Assembly (NCBI RefSeq): GCF_009858175.1
Contig: NZ_CP047393.1
Coordinates: 1,302,001 to 1,366,000 of the forward strand
Reading direction: 5' to 3'
Length of the DNA: 64,000 nt
Origin: Pontibacillus sp. HMF3514
Lineage (GTDB): Bacteria; Bacillota; Bacilli; Bacillales; BH030062
Numbering within the stretch: the first letter of the stretch is position 1; each line of letters begins with the position of its first letter. Both the position numbers and the translations under genes were made by a program. The notes under the pieces were generated by a model, which was given only the letters and a program-made list of their open reading frames with translations, was not told the origin of the DNA and ran no database searches. Of the stretch, positions 37,457 to 45,282 are shown in pieces.

Positions 37457-38287
37457 GTGAATCAAACAATTGCTTTTCTAGGAGCCGGATCGATGGCTGA
37501 GGCGATGATCTCAGGTATTGTTCAATCTGGTAAACTATCACCAAAGAAAATTATCGTCAGTAACAAAAGCAATCACAACCGTTTACAAGAATTAAAAGTG
37601 AAATATGGAATTAAAGCTATCAGTCGTGATCAATTAGATTATGAATCCATTGACCTATTCATTTTGGCTATGAAACCAAAGGATATTGATTATGTACTTG
37701 ATCATCTTCAAAGTAAAGTGAAACCCGAACAGTTATTGGTTTCTGTCCTAGCAGGAATCTCCACATCCTACATTGAGGAATATCTACCGCAACAACAGGT
37801 GATTCGAGTCATGCCGAATACATCAAGTATGATTAGTGAATCGTCTACCGCTATATCTCCAGGAACTTATACACCAGAACAACGAGTAGACACTGTGAAA
37901 TCCTTGATGGAATGCATCGGGGAAGCTTATGTAATTGATGAATCAAACATGGATATTTTTACAGGAATCGCAGGAAGCGGTCCAGCGTATTTTTATAATC
38001 TTATGGAACATATTGAGGAAGCAGGTGTTGAAGGCGGGTTAGACCGTGAAACAGCTCGTAGCATTGCAGCTCAAACCATTCTTGGTGCTGGAAAAATGAT
38101 GCTCGAACAAGATGACACCCCAACAGAACTCAGAAAGAAAGTAACATCTCCGAATGGAACAACTGCAGCAGGTCTTGATGCCTTAAATGCTCATGGTGGA
38201 GGCGAAGCTCTATCCGAAGCTGTAAAAGGCGCTGCAAAGAGATCCAAAGAGATTAGTGAGCAAATGAAGCCACTTGTCCATTCATAA
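37457..38287 (+). CDS. proC: Pyrroline-5-carboxylate reductase
   Basis: From GTG 37457 the 276-residue protein begins MNQTIAFLGAGSMAEAM, a Rossmann NAD(P)H motif at the very N-terminus as in all ProC enzymes. An in-frame start at 37409 would add 16 residues of unlikely sequence. The ProC signature region GSGPAYFYNLMEHI and the C-terminal TSPNGTTAAGLDAL are present. It reduces pyrroline-5-carboxylate to proline. Gene order proC-proB-proA equals the proHJA operon of Halobacillus halophilus, used there for proline as a compatible solute, so an osmotic role is likely. GGAG lies 12 bases upstream of the start. Confidence 0.95.
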   Translation: MNQTIAFLGAGSMAEAMISGIVQSGKLSPKKIIVSNKSNHNRLQELKVKYGIKAISRDQLDYESIDLFILAMKPKDIDYVLDHLQSKVKPEQLLVSVLAGISTSYIEEYLPQQQVIRVMPNTSSMISESSTAISPGTYTPEQRVDTVKSLMECIGEAYVIDESNMDIFTGIAGSGPAYFYNLMEHIEEAGVEGGLDRETARSIAAQTILGAGKMMLEQDDTPTELRKKVTSPNGTTAAGLDALNAHGGGEALSEAVKGAAKRSKEISEQMKPLVHS

Positions 38288-38352
38288 AACAAGATAATCA
38301 ACTATACAAATGAAACGTACAACGATATAAACGTGAAACTAGGAGTGAGCGA

Positions 38353-39486
38353 GTGGTACCTGATACCGATAAGAAACGCATTGTTATTAAAATTGGAAGT
38401 AGTTCTTTAACGAGCTTACAAGGTGAAATTAGTCGTCGAAAGCTTGAAAAACTAGTAGATGAAGTGGTTCGATTAAAAGATGAAGGGCATGAAGTGTTGC
38501 TTGTATCATCTGGAGCTGTTGCTGCAGGATATCGTCGACTTGGCTGTTTATCTCGACCAAGTTCATTACCAGAAAAGCAGGCAGCGGCATCTATTGGTCA
38601 GGGACTTCTAATTGAATCTTATTCAGACCTCTTTTTATCCCATGGCTATGTAGCCTCTCAAATCCTCATCACCCGCAGTGATTTTTCTGATGAGAATCGA
38701 TATAATAACGCTCGAAATACGATCAATGTTCTTCTAGAGCGTGGAATCATCCCAATCGTGAACGAGAATGATACCATCACGATGGACTTTTTAAAGTTCG
38801 GTGATAACGACACACTTTCTGCCAAAGTCGCAGGGTTAGTGGATGCTGATCAGCTCATTATTTTATCCGACATTGAAGGACTGTATAATGACAATCCATC
38901 AGAAAACCCTGATGCAAAGCTGATTACACAGGTGCAAGAAATTACACCTGAAATTGAAGCTGTAGCAGGAGATCCAGGAAGCGCTGTAGGTACAGGGGGC
39001 ATGCGATCCAAAATTGATGCCTTTAAAATCGCCATGGCGTCTGGAATTTCATCTTTCTTAGGAAAAGCAAGCAACCCTGACATCGTCTATAAAGCAGCTC
39101 ATAACGAAGCGGTGGGGACGTACTTTTCTTCAAATGTCGAGTCGAATAACCTGGATCAGAAACAACAATGGATTGCGTTTAACTCAGGTCCTGAGGGTGA
39201 TGTGATTGTTGATGCCTCTACTGTGGAGACAGTGATTGAAGCTAAAGAAAGCCTTCAACCGGAAAACGTCCATAGCGTTAAAGGCGATTTTGATGAAGGC
39301 GCTGTGGTCCGCATCCTTGATCTTGAAGGGGAAGAGGTCGGCCTTGGCGTAGTCAATTATTCTTCAGAAACGTTTAAGCAAATTAAAGAATCGGAAAGTA
39401 AAGATCTTGAACAATACCAACAAGCTGCTGTTGAAAGTGATGACCTTGTATGTCATCTTGAAATCTCTATTCCAATTGGAGTTTAA
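38353..39486 (+). CDS. proB: Glutamate 5-kinase with PUA domain
   Basis: The GTG start at 38353 follows AGGAGTGAGCGA. The 377-residue protein has the amino-acid kinase domain (IVIKIGSSSLT at the N-terminus, LLVSSGAVAAGY, IVNENDTI, GTGGMRSKIDAF). A C-terminal PUA domain covers about 280-360. It phosphorylates glutamate at the gamma carboxyl, the committed step of proline synthesis. The length equals full ProB/ProJ enzymes. In osmotic (ProJ-type) enzymes proline feedback is weak, which cannot be judged from sequence. Confidence 0.95.
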   Translation: MVPDTDKKRIVIKIGSSSLTSLQGEISRRKLEKLVDEVVRLKDEGHEVLLVSSGAVAAGYRRLGCLSRPSSLPEKQAAASIGQGLLIESYSDLFLSHGYVASQILITRSDFSDENRYNNARNTINVLLERGIIPIVNENDTITMDFLKFGDNDTLSAKVAGLVDADQLIILSDIEGLYNDNPSENPDAKLITQVQEITPEIEAVAGDPGSAVGTGGMRSKIDAFKIAMASGISSFLGKASNPDIVYKAAHNEAVGTYFSSNVESNNLDQKQQWIAFNSGPEGDVIVDASTVETVIEAKESLQPENVHSVKGDFDEGAVVRILDLEGEEVGLGVVNYSSETFKQIKESESKDLEQYQQAAVESDDLVCHLEISIPIGV

Positions 39487-39504
39487 ATTTTAAAGGAGGA
39501 TTGG

Positions 39505-40761
39505 ATGCTAACAACAAACGTAAACGTTGAAAAGCAAGCCATAGAAGCGAAGAAAGCATCGAAAAAACTATCTGTATTATCAACAGAAGAGAAAAATGAA
39601 GCTCTTATTACGCTAGCCAAAACATTAGAAACGAACTACGAAACCATCTTGAAAGCAAATGAAGAGGATTTAGCAAAAGGTCGCGAAAAAGGCTATGAAG
39701 ATGCCTTTATGGATCGTCTGGCTCTTTCTAAGGAACGTGTTTTTGAATTTGCTCAAGGGTTACGCGATGTAGCTGAACTTGAGGATCCAACTGGTCAGGT
39801 TCATTCGCAATGGGAGCTAGACAATGGGTTAGATGTCAAGCAGGTAGCCGTACCATTAGGTGTGATCGGCATGATTTATGAAGCACGCCCAAATGTAACA
39901 GTCGATGCGACAGGCCTAGCTTTAAAATCCGGTAATGCAATCATCTTAAAAGGTGGCTCTTCAGCCATCACATCCAACAAAGCCATTGTGGATGTGATGA
40001 AGCAAGGGTTAGAAGAAACGAAAATTCCAACTGATGCAATTCAGTTTATTGATAGTACAGACCGAAAAGCCACACAAGAATTGTTCACAATGAAAGAGCA
40101 TGTAGATGTTCTTATCCCTCGTGGAGGCGGCTCTCTCATTAAAGCTGTAGTCGATAATGCGACTGTTCCTGTATTAGAAACAGGGGTAGGGAATTGTCAT
40201 ATTTACATCGATGAACATGCTGATGTAGAAAAGGCTCTCAATATTTTGGTCAATGCTAAAACCGATCGTCCGGCTGTGTGTAACGCAGCTGAAACCGTGA
40301 TTATTCATAAAGCATGGTTAGATGCCCATAAAGATGAGTTGTATGAAACATTGCAAAAGCATGAGATCTCCACACATGGTGATGATTTTGCTCAGGAAGC
40401 AATCCCAGGTACGGAACCAGCTGGTGAGCAAGATTGGGGCAGTGAATATCTGAGTAAAGATATCGCCGTAAAAACCGTTTCAGATGTACTGGAGGCAATT
40501 GAACATATTGAAACGTACGGCACGAAACACTCTGAAGCGATTGTAACGGAGAGCGAGAAAAATGCAGATACATTTATGAAACTAGTAGATGCTGCAGCTC
40601 TTTATCATAATGCATCCACTCGATTTACGGATGGAGGAGCACTAGGCTTCGGTGCAGAAATCGGTATTTCCACACAAAAACTTCATGCAAGAGGACCTAT
40701 GGGACTCCCAGCCTTAACGACTGTAAAATATATGATGAGTGGAAATGGACAAATTCGATAG
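39505..40761 (+). CDS. proA: Glutamate-5-semialdehyde dehydrogenase
   Basis: The 418-residue gamma-glutamyl phosphate reductase shows GVIGMIYEARPNVT, the conserved VLIPRGGGSLI, and the catalytic cysteine in RPAVCNAAE (about 257). C-terminal FGAEIGISTQKLHARGPMG is diagnostic for ProA. It converts gamma-glutamyl phosphate to glutamate semialdehyde. ATG follows AAAGGAGGATTGG. It is the last gene of the operon; the terminator follows at 40774. Confidence 0.96.
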   Translation: MLTTNVNVEKQAIEAKKASKKLSVLSTEEKNEALITLAKTLETNYETILKANEEDLAKGREKGYEDAFMDRLALSKERVFEFAQGLRDVAELEDPTGQVHSQWELDNGLDVKQVAVPLGVIGMIYEARPNVTVDATGLALKSGNAIILKGGSSAITSNKAIVDVMKQGLEETKIPTDAIQFIDSTDRKATQELFTMKEHVDVLIPRGGGSLIKAVVDNATVPVLETGVGNCHIYIDEHADVEKALNILVNAKTDRPAVCNAAETVIIHKAWLDAHKDELYETLQKHEISTHGDDFAQEAIPGTEPAGEQDWGSEYLSKDIAVKTVSDVLEAIEHIETYGTKHSEAIVTESEKNADTFMKLVDAAALYHNASTRFTDGGALGFGAEIGISTQKLHARGPMGLPALTTVKYMMSGNGQIR

Positions 40762-40773
40762 AACAAGAGGAAG

Positions 40774-40809
40774 GCATGCTCAGATCTGAAATCTGGGCAT
40801 GTTTTTTTT
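40774..40809 (+). terminator. Terminator of the proline operon
   Basis: CATGCTCAGAT near 40775 pairs with ATCTGGGCATG near 40791, and eight T follow. Confidence 0.83.
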
Positions 40810-40892
40810 ATGGGATTAATTGGTTAGTTAGTTACGTTCTCATAGGGTGGGCATATGATGGTGGTGTGTATATTTAATAAGGAGATGAGTAC

Positions 40893-41765
40893 ATGTACTT
40901 TGGACCCGGAACGTATCAATATTACGTTCAACAGCCAAATGGTATGCCACGAAATCATCAAGGAGTAGATGAGCAAATCTGTGAAGCAATTCGCTCTAGC
41001 ATTAGTAGAGAAGCATCATCCATGGATCTTTATCATCGATTAGCGGATATGGCACCAGATCAAAACCATCAACACCACATTCTTCAGTCATTCGAAAACA
41101 AAAGAGCTCACTTAAACCAATTTACTGATTTATATGTAAACCTAACAGGAACACAGCCAACGTATCAAATCGAGCAAGTACCTTTCCACAGTTACCAAGA
41201 AGGGCTACAAAGAGCTTATGAAGCAGAAGTAGCGGGGTATGAAGAGTATCAAAATAGCCTTTTACTTACTCAACACCCATTTGTTCAACAAGTTTTTCAC
41301 TGGGCTCTGAATGGGGAGAGTGATAACGCAACAAGACTCGGAAACCTGAATCGAGAAGCAAGAAAAGATTATGGTGGAGAACCGTATGTTGTTAATATTG
41401 AAAAAGCAACGGTTAAAAATAAAAATTTTCGAAAGGCGATCTGGACGGGTGAACATTATCAAGTGACTTTGATGAGCATTCAACCCGGAGAAGACGTTGG
41501 ATTAGAAATTCATCCGGATGTGGATCAATTCCTCCGTATCGAGCAAGGGCAAGGCCTCGTTCAAATGGGAGATCGAAAAAACAACCTCACCTACGAAAAG
41601 AAAGTAAAGGACAACTATGCGATCATGGTTCCTGCTGGTAAATGGCATAACCTAACCAATACAGGAGATAAGCCATTGAAGCTGTATTCTATCTATGCTC
41701 CACCTGAGCATCCTAAGGGTACAGTTCACAGAACAAAAGCAGAGGCTATGGCTGGGGAAGAGTAG
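40893..41765 (+). CDS. Helical (ferritin-like) plus cupin fusion protein
   Basis: The 290-residue product has two parts. Residues about 1-150 form a long-helix bundle with many His, Glu and Gln, resembling a ferritin-like fold (AIRSSISREASSMDLYHRLADM, with FENKRAHL). Residues about 165-285 form a cupin with the first metal-binding segment LEIHPDVDQFLRIEQGQG and the second PAGKWHNLTNTG, ending YAPPEHPKGTVHRTKAEA. Stand-alone cupins of this exact type are common in Firmicutes; the helical extension is not. Function unknown. ATG follows AAGGAGATGAGTAC. It is a single gene. Confidence 0.82.
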   Translation: MYFGPGTYQYYVQQPNGMPRNHQGVDEQICEAIRSSISREASSMDLYHRLADMAPDQNHQHHILQSFENKRAHLNQFTDLYVNLTGTQPTYQIEQVPFHSYQEGLQRAYEAEVAGYEEYQNSLLLTQHPFVQQVFHWALNGESDNATRLGNLNREARKDYGGEPYVVNIEKATVKNKNFRKAIWTGEHYQVTLMSIQPGEDVGLEIHPDVDQFLRIEQGQGLVQMGDRKNNLTYEKKVKDNYAIMVPAGKWHNLTNTGDKPLKLYSIYAPPEHPKGTVHRTKAEAMAGEE

Positions 41766-41779
41766 CATTGAAGATAAAG

Positions 41780-41814
41780 AGAGCATTTCCTTAATAAGAG
41801 AATGCTCTTTTTTG
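41780..41814 (+). terminator. Terminator of the cupin-fusion gene
   Basis: AGAGCATT at 41780-41787 pairs with AATGCTCT at 41801-41808, followed by T residues. Confidence 0.82.
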
Positions 41815-41883
41815 TTTTCTTTGCAGGGATAGAGAAAGAGAGGGTAGAAAAGTTTAAAGAGAAAATTCGAAGGAGAGAAAGCC

Positions 41884-41931
41884 ATGATGTTTCCGGTACT
41901 AATCGGAATGGAAGGCTCTTGGGAAGAGTAA
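41884..41931 (+). CDS. Possible 15-residue peptide
   Basis: A 15-codon frame (MMFPVLIGMEGSWEE) starts at 41884, with AAGGAGAG eleven bases upstream. It is very short and the spacing is long. It could be a leader peptide or chance. No promoter is evident. Confidence 0.2.
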   Translation: MMFPVLIGMEGSWEE

Positions 41932-42004
41932 CAATGATATAAAAAAAGCGATCTTAAGTAAGTGGGAACCTAATAAGATGGCTTTATCTGCTTGGGGTTA
42001 TAGA

Positions 42005-42180
42005 GTTCCGCGCAGAAGCGTCAGGGCTCCACACGAAAACGGGGGAGCTCCGCACGAAAGTGGGATAGCTCCGCACGAAAGTGGAAGGGCTCCGCACGAA
42101 AGCGAGAGAGAGCCGCACTAAAGCTGAAGAGCTCCACACATAAGTGCTAAAGCTCCACCCAAAAACTCTAAGCCCTACCG
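42005..42180. repeat. 21-bp degenerate tandem repeat array, about 8.5 units
   Basis: The head GCTCC (or a near match) recurs at 42005, 42026, 42047, 42068, 42089, 42110, 42131, 42152 and 42173, every step being exactly 21 bases. The best units read about agctccgcacgaaagtggga. The array sits between the cupin-fusion gene and the convergent transporter gene. Confidence 0.85.
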
Positions 42181-42183
42181 AAT

Positions 42184-42801
42184 CTATTTAAAAATCCCAA
42201 ATGGCTTACCTACTGGAAGCGTCACTTTACCGAAGTGTGTATTTAACACGCTTGCTGCTGAGCCATAGAAACTAAAGATGGCAATGAGAAATTCGGATAT
42301 TGCAGCAACTTTATGCATAGCTTCTGGTGCGAAACCTAAAGTGGATAAAGAGAGTCCTATAAATAGAAAATCTATGAGAACGAAAATAATGAACAATACT
42401 TTATGTGTCTCCATCGCACCGATTGTCATAAATAAGCTGAAAATTAAGTATCCAACAAATGCTATGCCGAGCTGTTTAGGATCGACTGCAGCTGCAGCTT
42501 CTTTACCAAAAACACCAAATTGGATTAACCATGAAGTTCCGACACCAAACCAAAATAGGCCAAAAGCTCCAAAAGCAGTAGTTCCGAATGTGTTATTGTG
42601 TTTTGCATCTTGAATGCTTGCAAAAAGCTGAGCTAGTCCACCTAGGAAAAGTGCCCAAGGAATGACAAAAGAAACACCGTCTGTCCAACCGAGTTTTGCG
42701 GAAGAAGCGACAAGCGTTACCATTGCTAGACCAAACAGACCTAATGAGGAAGGGTCAGCTGTTGAAATTTGAATGCGTTGTGTATTTTGTTGTTGATTCA
42801 T
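42184..42801 (-). CDS. GPR1/FUN34/YaaH (AceTr) family transporter
   Basis: The 205-residue membrane protein has about six helices, the N-terminal family motif near DPSSLGLFGLA (usually NPAPLGL) and FGTTAFGAFGLFWFG in the second helix region. Members such as SatP carry acetate or succinate with protons. The first motif deviates (Pro to Ser twice), so specificity may differ. ATG 42801 follows AGGAGGTATCATC. It is a single gene, divergent from the SRPBCC gene. Confidence 0.9.
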   Translation of the reverse strand: MNQQQNTQRIQISTADPSSLGLFGLAMVTLVASSAKLGWTDGVSFVIPWALFLGGLAQLFASIQDAKHNNTFGTTAFGAFGLFWFGVGTSWLIQFGVFGKEAAAAVDPKQLGIAFVGYLIFSLFMTIGAMETHKVLFIIFVLIDFLFIGLSLSTLGFAPEAMHKVAAISEFLIAIFSFYGSAASVLNTHFGKVTLPVGKPFGIFK

Positions 42802-42926
42802 GATGATACCTCCTATAAAACATACCTTCCTAATTTACATAAGAAAAGGATTCCGTGCAATACATTTTTAGATGTAAGCATTATTTTCATAAATTCTTTA
42901 AAATAAAGAGAAGAAGGAGTAAAAAA

Positions 42927-43391
42927 ATGCCTGTTATCGAACTTGAAATGTATATTCATGCTTCTATCGAAACGTGCTTTGATCTTGCTAGACATGTAGA
43001 TACGCATACTGAAACAACCAAGAATACACAGGAGAAAGCTATAGATGGTGTGACAAGTGGTCTGATGGAAGAGGGGGACTGGGTGACGTGGGAAGCTATT
43101 CATTTTGGGATTAAACAACAACTTACAGCCAAAATCACAGAAATGAACAAGCCTTATCAATTTACTGATGTCATGGTGAAAGGTGCTTTTCACTCATTTA
43201 CGCATATCCATGAATTTGTAAGAAGTGGTTCAGGAACAATTATGAAAGACCGCTTTGCATATAAATCCCCATTTGGTTTTTTGGGGATGGTAGCAGATAA
43301 ATTATTCTTAGAAAATTATATGAAAAAACTGCTTAAAGTAAGAGCTTATGAATTAAAAAGAATCGCAGAAGACCAAGAAGAGTGGTGGTAA
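42927..43391 (+). CDS. SRPBCC-family protein
   Basis: I begin this gene at ATG 42927 (GAAGGAGT upstream). An in-frame start at 42855 would add 24 residues of basic sequence without a site. The 154-residue product has the helix-grip pattern of SRPBCC/Bet v 1 proteins (IHASIETCFDLARHVDTHTE, then alternating beta strands, then a long C-terminal helix). Such proteins bind hydrophobic ligands. The annotation of relatives as cell-division inhibitors is by family only. Function unknown. Confidence 0.82.
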   Translation: MPVIELEMYIHASIETCFDLARHVDTHTETTKNTQEKAIDGVTSGLMEEGDWVTWEAIHFGIKQQLTAKITEMNKPYQFTDVMVKGAFHSFTHIHEFVRSGSGTIMKDRFAYKSPFGFLGMVADKLFLENYMKKLLKVRAYELKRIAEDQEEWW

Positions 43392-43452
43392 ATGAAATAC
43401 GCTCGTATTGGGCAGTGAAATAGATTGGGTTAAGTGGAAAGGAGATTCCCAG

Positions 43453-43737
43453 ATGGTTCTTTATATCATAGCTATATCCATTATCATTGGCAGTTGGTAT
43501 CTGTTTAGTAAAAGAATTAAAAAGAAAAAATCAACCCTCATCTTTAGTCTCATCATGGTTGGTGTACCCGTGTTTTTTCATATATTTGGAATGGTCTATT
43601 CATCTATCGTTCATAATCAAAGTATAGGATTTACCTCCGCTTACTTAATGTCTGTACTTTATATCAATAGTTTAATTATGCTCATTGTTCATTACTCTTT
43701 AGGTATGAAACGAAGGAAGGGCAAGAGGGGAAGCTAA
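43453..43737 (+). CDS. Small polytopic membrane protein
   Basis: ATG 43453 follows AAAGGAGATTCCCAG and gives 94 residues with three hydrophobic helices and a basic tail (RRKGKRGS). An in-frame TTG at 43408 would add 15 residues but has no site. It is 61 bases downstream of the SRPBCC gene and probably co-transcribed. No family recognised. Confidence 0.65.
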   Translation: MVLYIIAISIIIGSWYLFSKRIKKKKSTLIFSLIMVGVPVFFHIFGMVYSSIVHNQSIGFTSAYLMSVLYINSLIMLIVHYSLGMKRRKGKRGS

Positions 43738-43762
43738 TATGCAAGTGATGAGGTAGAAGTAT

Positions 43763-44004
43763 GTGAAGAACACCCTTGGAATAGTGAGGAAGTTTGGGTG
43801 AAAAGTGAAGAACACCCTTGGAATAGTGAGGAAGTTTGGGTGAAAAGTGAAGAACGGCCCTGGAATAGTGATGAAGATTGGTGAAGAAGTGAAGGACGGC
43901 TCCATATTAGTGAGGAAGCTAGGGCAATAAGTGAAGAACCCCTCCAGATTAGTGAGGAAGTTATGTAAATAAGTGAAGAACTGCCTTCGATTAGTGAAGA
44001 AATA
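43763..44004. repeat. 21-bp degenerate tandem repeat array, 12 units with 42-bp superperiod
   Basis: GTGA heads occur at 43763 and at every 21st base to 43994 (12 units) with no slip. Two unit types alternate: one like gtgaagaacacccttggaat, the other like gtgaggaagtttgggtgaaa. This gives a 42-base superperiod. The first four units are two near-identical 42-mers; later units are more diverged. It lies between the small membrane protein gene and the terminator of the acyl-CoA dehydrogenase gene. Confidence 0.9.
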
Positions 44005-44020
44005 AAACAATATATACCAA

Positions 44021-44069
44021 ATAAAAAAACAACCAAGCCCAGACAAAAAATAGATTGAGCTTGGTTGTT
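44021..44069 (-). terminator. Terminator of the glutaryl-CoA dehydrogenase-like gene
   Basis: AACAACCAAGC at 44028-44038 pairs with GCTTGGTTGTT at 44059-44069. On the minus strand a run of T follows. Confidence 0.85.
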
Positions 44070-44080
44070 CATTTAAAAAC

Positions 44081-45271
44081 TCATTCAAACGGCCACTCGG
44101 GCAACATCCGATTCAACTGCTTATCCTTCCGATACCCCAACACATACTCAGCCTGCATCACCGTATGAATTTCTCGCGTACCTTCGTATATTACGGGTGC
44201 TTTGGAGTTGCGTAGATAACGTTCAACTGGATATTCGTTTGAGTATCCATACGCACCATGGATTTGCACAGCATCATCTGCAGCCTGGTTAGCATAATCA
44301 CAAGCTTGCCACTTGGCTAGGGAAGTCTCGCGTGTATTTCGTTTTCCATCATTTTTTAATTCACCTGCTCGGTACACAAGAAGACGGCTCATTTGAAGTC
44401 CAGCTTCCATTTTCGCAATCATTTGTTGAACAAGCTGATGTTTGCCAATCTCTTTTCCGAATGTTTTGCGTTCGTGGCAGTAGTCCACGCTAGCTTCTAA
44501 GCATGCCATTATCTGTCCGCAAGCTCCAGCAGCTACTGTGAAGCGGCCGTTATCGAGAGCAGACATTGCAATTTTAAACCCCTCGCCTTCTTCACCAAGT
44601 AAATTTTCTTTCGGAACCTTTACATCGTCAAAAAATAATTCACCTGTGTTACCAGCACGTATGCCTAATTTTCCTTTAGTAGCTTTAGAGGAGAAGCCAG
44701 GATACGTACGCTCCACAATGAAAGCAGAGATCCCGTGATGTTTTTTGTCCTTATCGGTATAAGCAAACACTAAAAAATGATCAGCTGTATCACATAAGGA
44801 AATCCACGTCTTTTGTCCATTTAATACATAAAAATCCCCATCTCGGTTAGCCGTGGTTTGAAGAGCGGCAACATCAGAACCAGCGCCAGGTTCAGTAAGT
44901 CCAAATGCTCCAACTTTCTCACCTTTCGCCTGTGGAATTAAATACTTTTGCTTCTGTTCTTCTGATCCCCATTGCAAAAGGGTCATGGAATTTAAACCCG
45001 TATGTACGGAAACAGCGGTTCGAAAAGCTGTATCCCCTCGCTCTAGCTCCTCACACACGATTGCTAATGAGTTGTAATCCATCCCACTTCCGCCATATTG
45101 AGTTGGAATGCAGACACCCATTAAGCCCAAGTTCGCCAGTTTATCGAGGATACTCGTGTCAAAGTGACCTTTCTCATCCCACTCAGCAATGTTCGGCATA
45201 ATTTCTTTATCCACAAAATCTCGCACGGTTTTTCTCAGCATATTTTGTTCATCGGTAAATTCGAAGTCCAT
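44081..45271 (-). CDS. gcdH: Acyl-CoA dehydrogenase, glutaryl-CoA dehydrogenase-like
   Basis: The 396-residue FAD-dependent acyl-CoA dehydrogenase has FGLTEPGAGSDV, NGQKTWIS and the catalytic base in PVIYEGTREIH (Glu363), matching the TYEGT(H)DIH position of glutaryl-CoA dehydrogenases. Arg84 in AFRTAVSVH corresponds to the Arg of GCDH (YRSAMSV) that binds the substrate gamma-carboxylate; general acyl-CoA dehydrogenases lack it. The next gene upstream on this strand is a glutarate-type CoA-transferase, 11 bases away. Glutaryl-CoA to crotonyl-CoA plus CO2 is the likely reaction; a non-decarboxylating enzyme remains possible. ATG follows AAGGAGTGTTTGC. Confidence 0.85.
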   Translation of the reverse strand: MDFEFTDEQNMLRKTVRDFVDKEIMPNIAEWDEKGHFDTSILDKLANLGLMGVCIPTQYGGSGMDYNSLAIVCEELERGDTAFRTAVSVHTGLNSMTLLQWGSEEQKQKYLIPQAKGEKVGAFGLTEPGAGSDVAALQTTANRDGDFYVLNGQKTWISLCDTADHFLVFAYTDKDKKHHGISAFIVERTYPGFSSKATKGKLGIRAGNTGELFFDDVKVPKENLLGEEGEGFKIAMSALDNGRFTVAAGACGQIMACLEASVDYCHERKTFGKEIGKHQLVQQMIAKMEAGLQMSRLLVYRAGELKNDGKRNTRETSLAKWQACDYANQAADDAVQIHGAYGYSNEYPVERYLRNSKAPVIYEGTREIHTVMQAEYVLGYRKDKQLNRMLPEWPFE

Positions 45272-45282
45272 GCAAACACTCC

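Noticed and set aside
41884-41931. 15-codon frame as a firm gene
   Set aside because: Spacing from the AAGGAG site is long and there is no promoter, so it is listed only at low confidence.
42005-44004. CRISPR array
   Set aside because: Units are contiguous 21-mers with diverging sequence, no unique spacers of equal length and no cas genes.
43699-44088. Minus-strand open frames over the 43.8-kb array giving heptad-repeat proteins
   Set aside because: They stay open only because 21 is a multiple of three. They lack a ribosome-binding site, overlap a terminator and the dehydrogenase stop, and have low-complexity composition.
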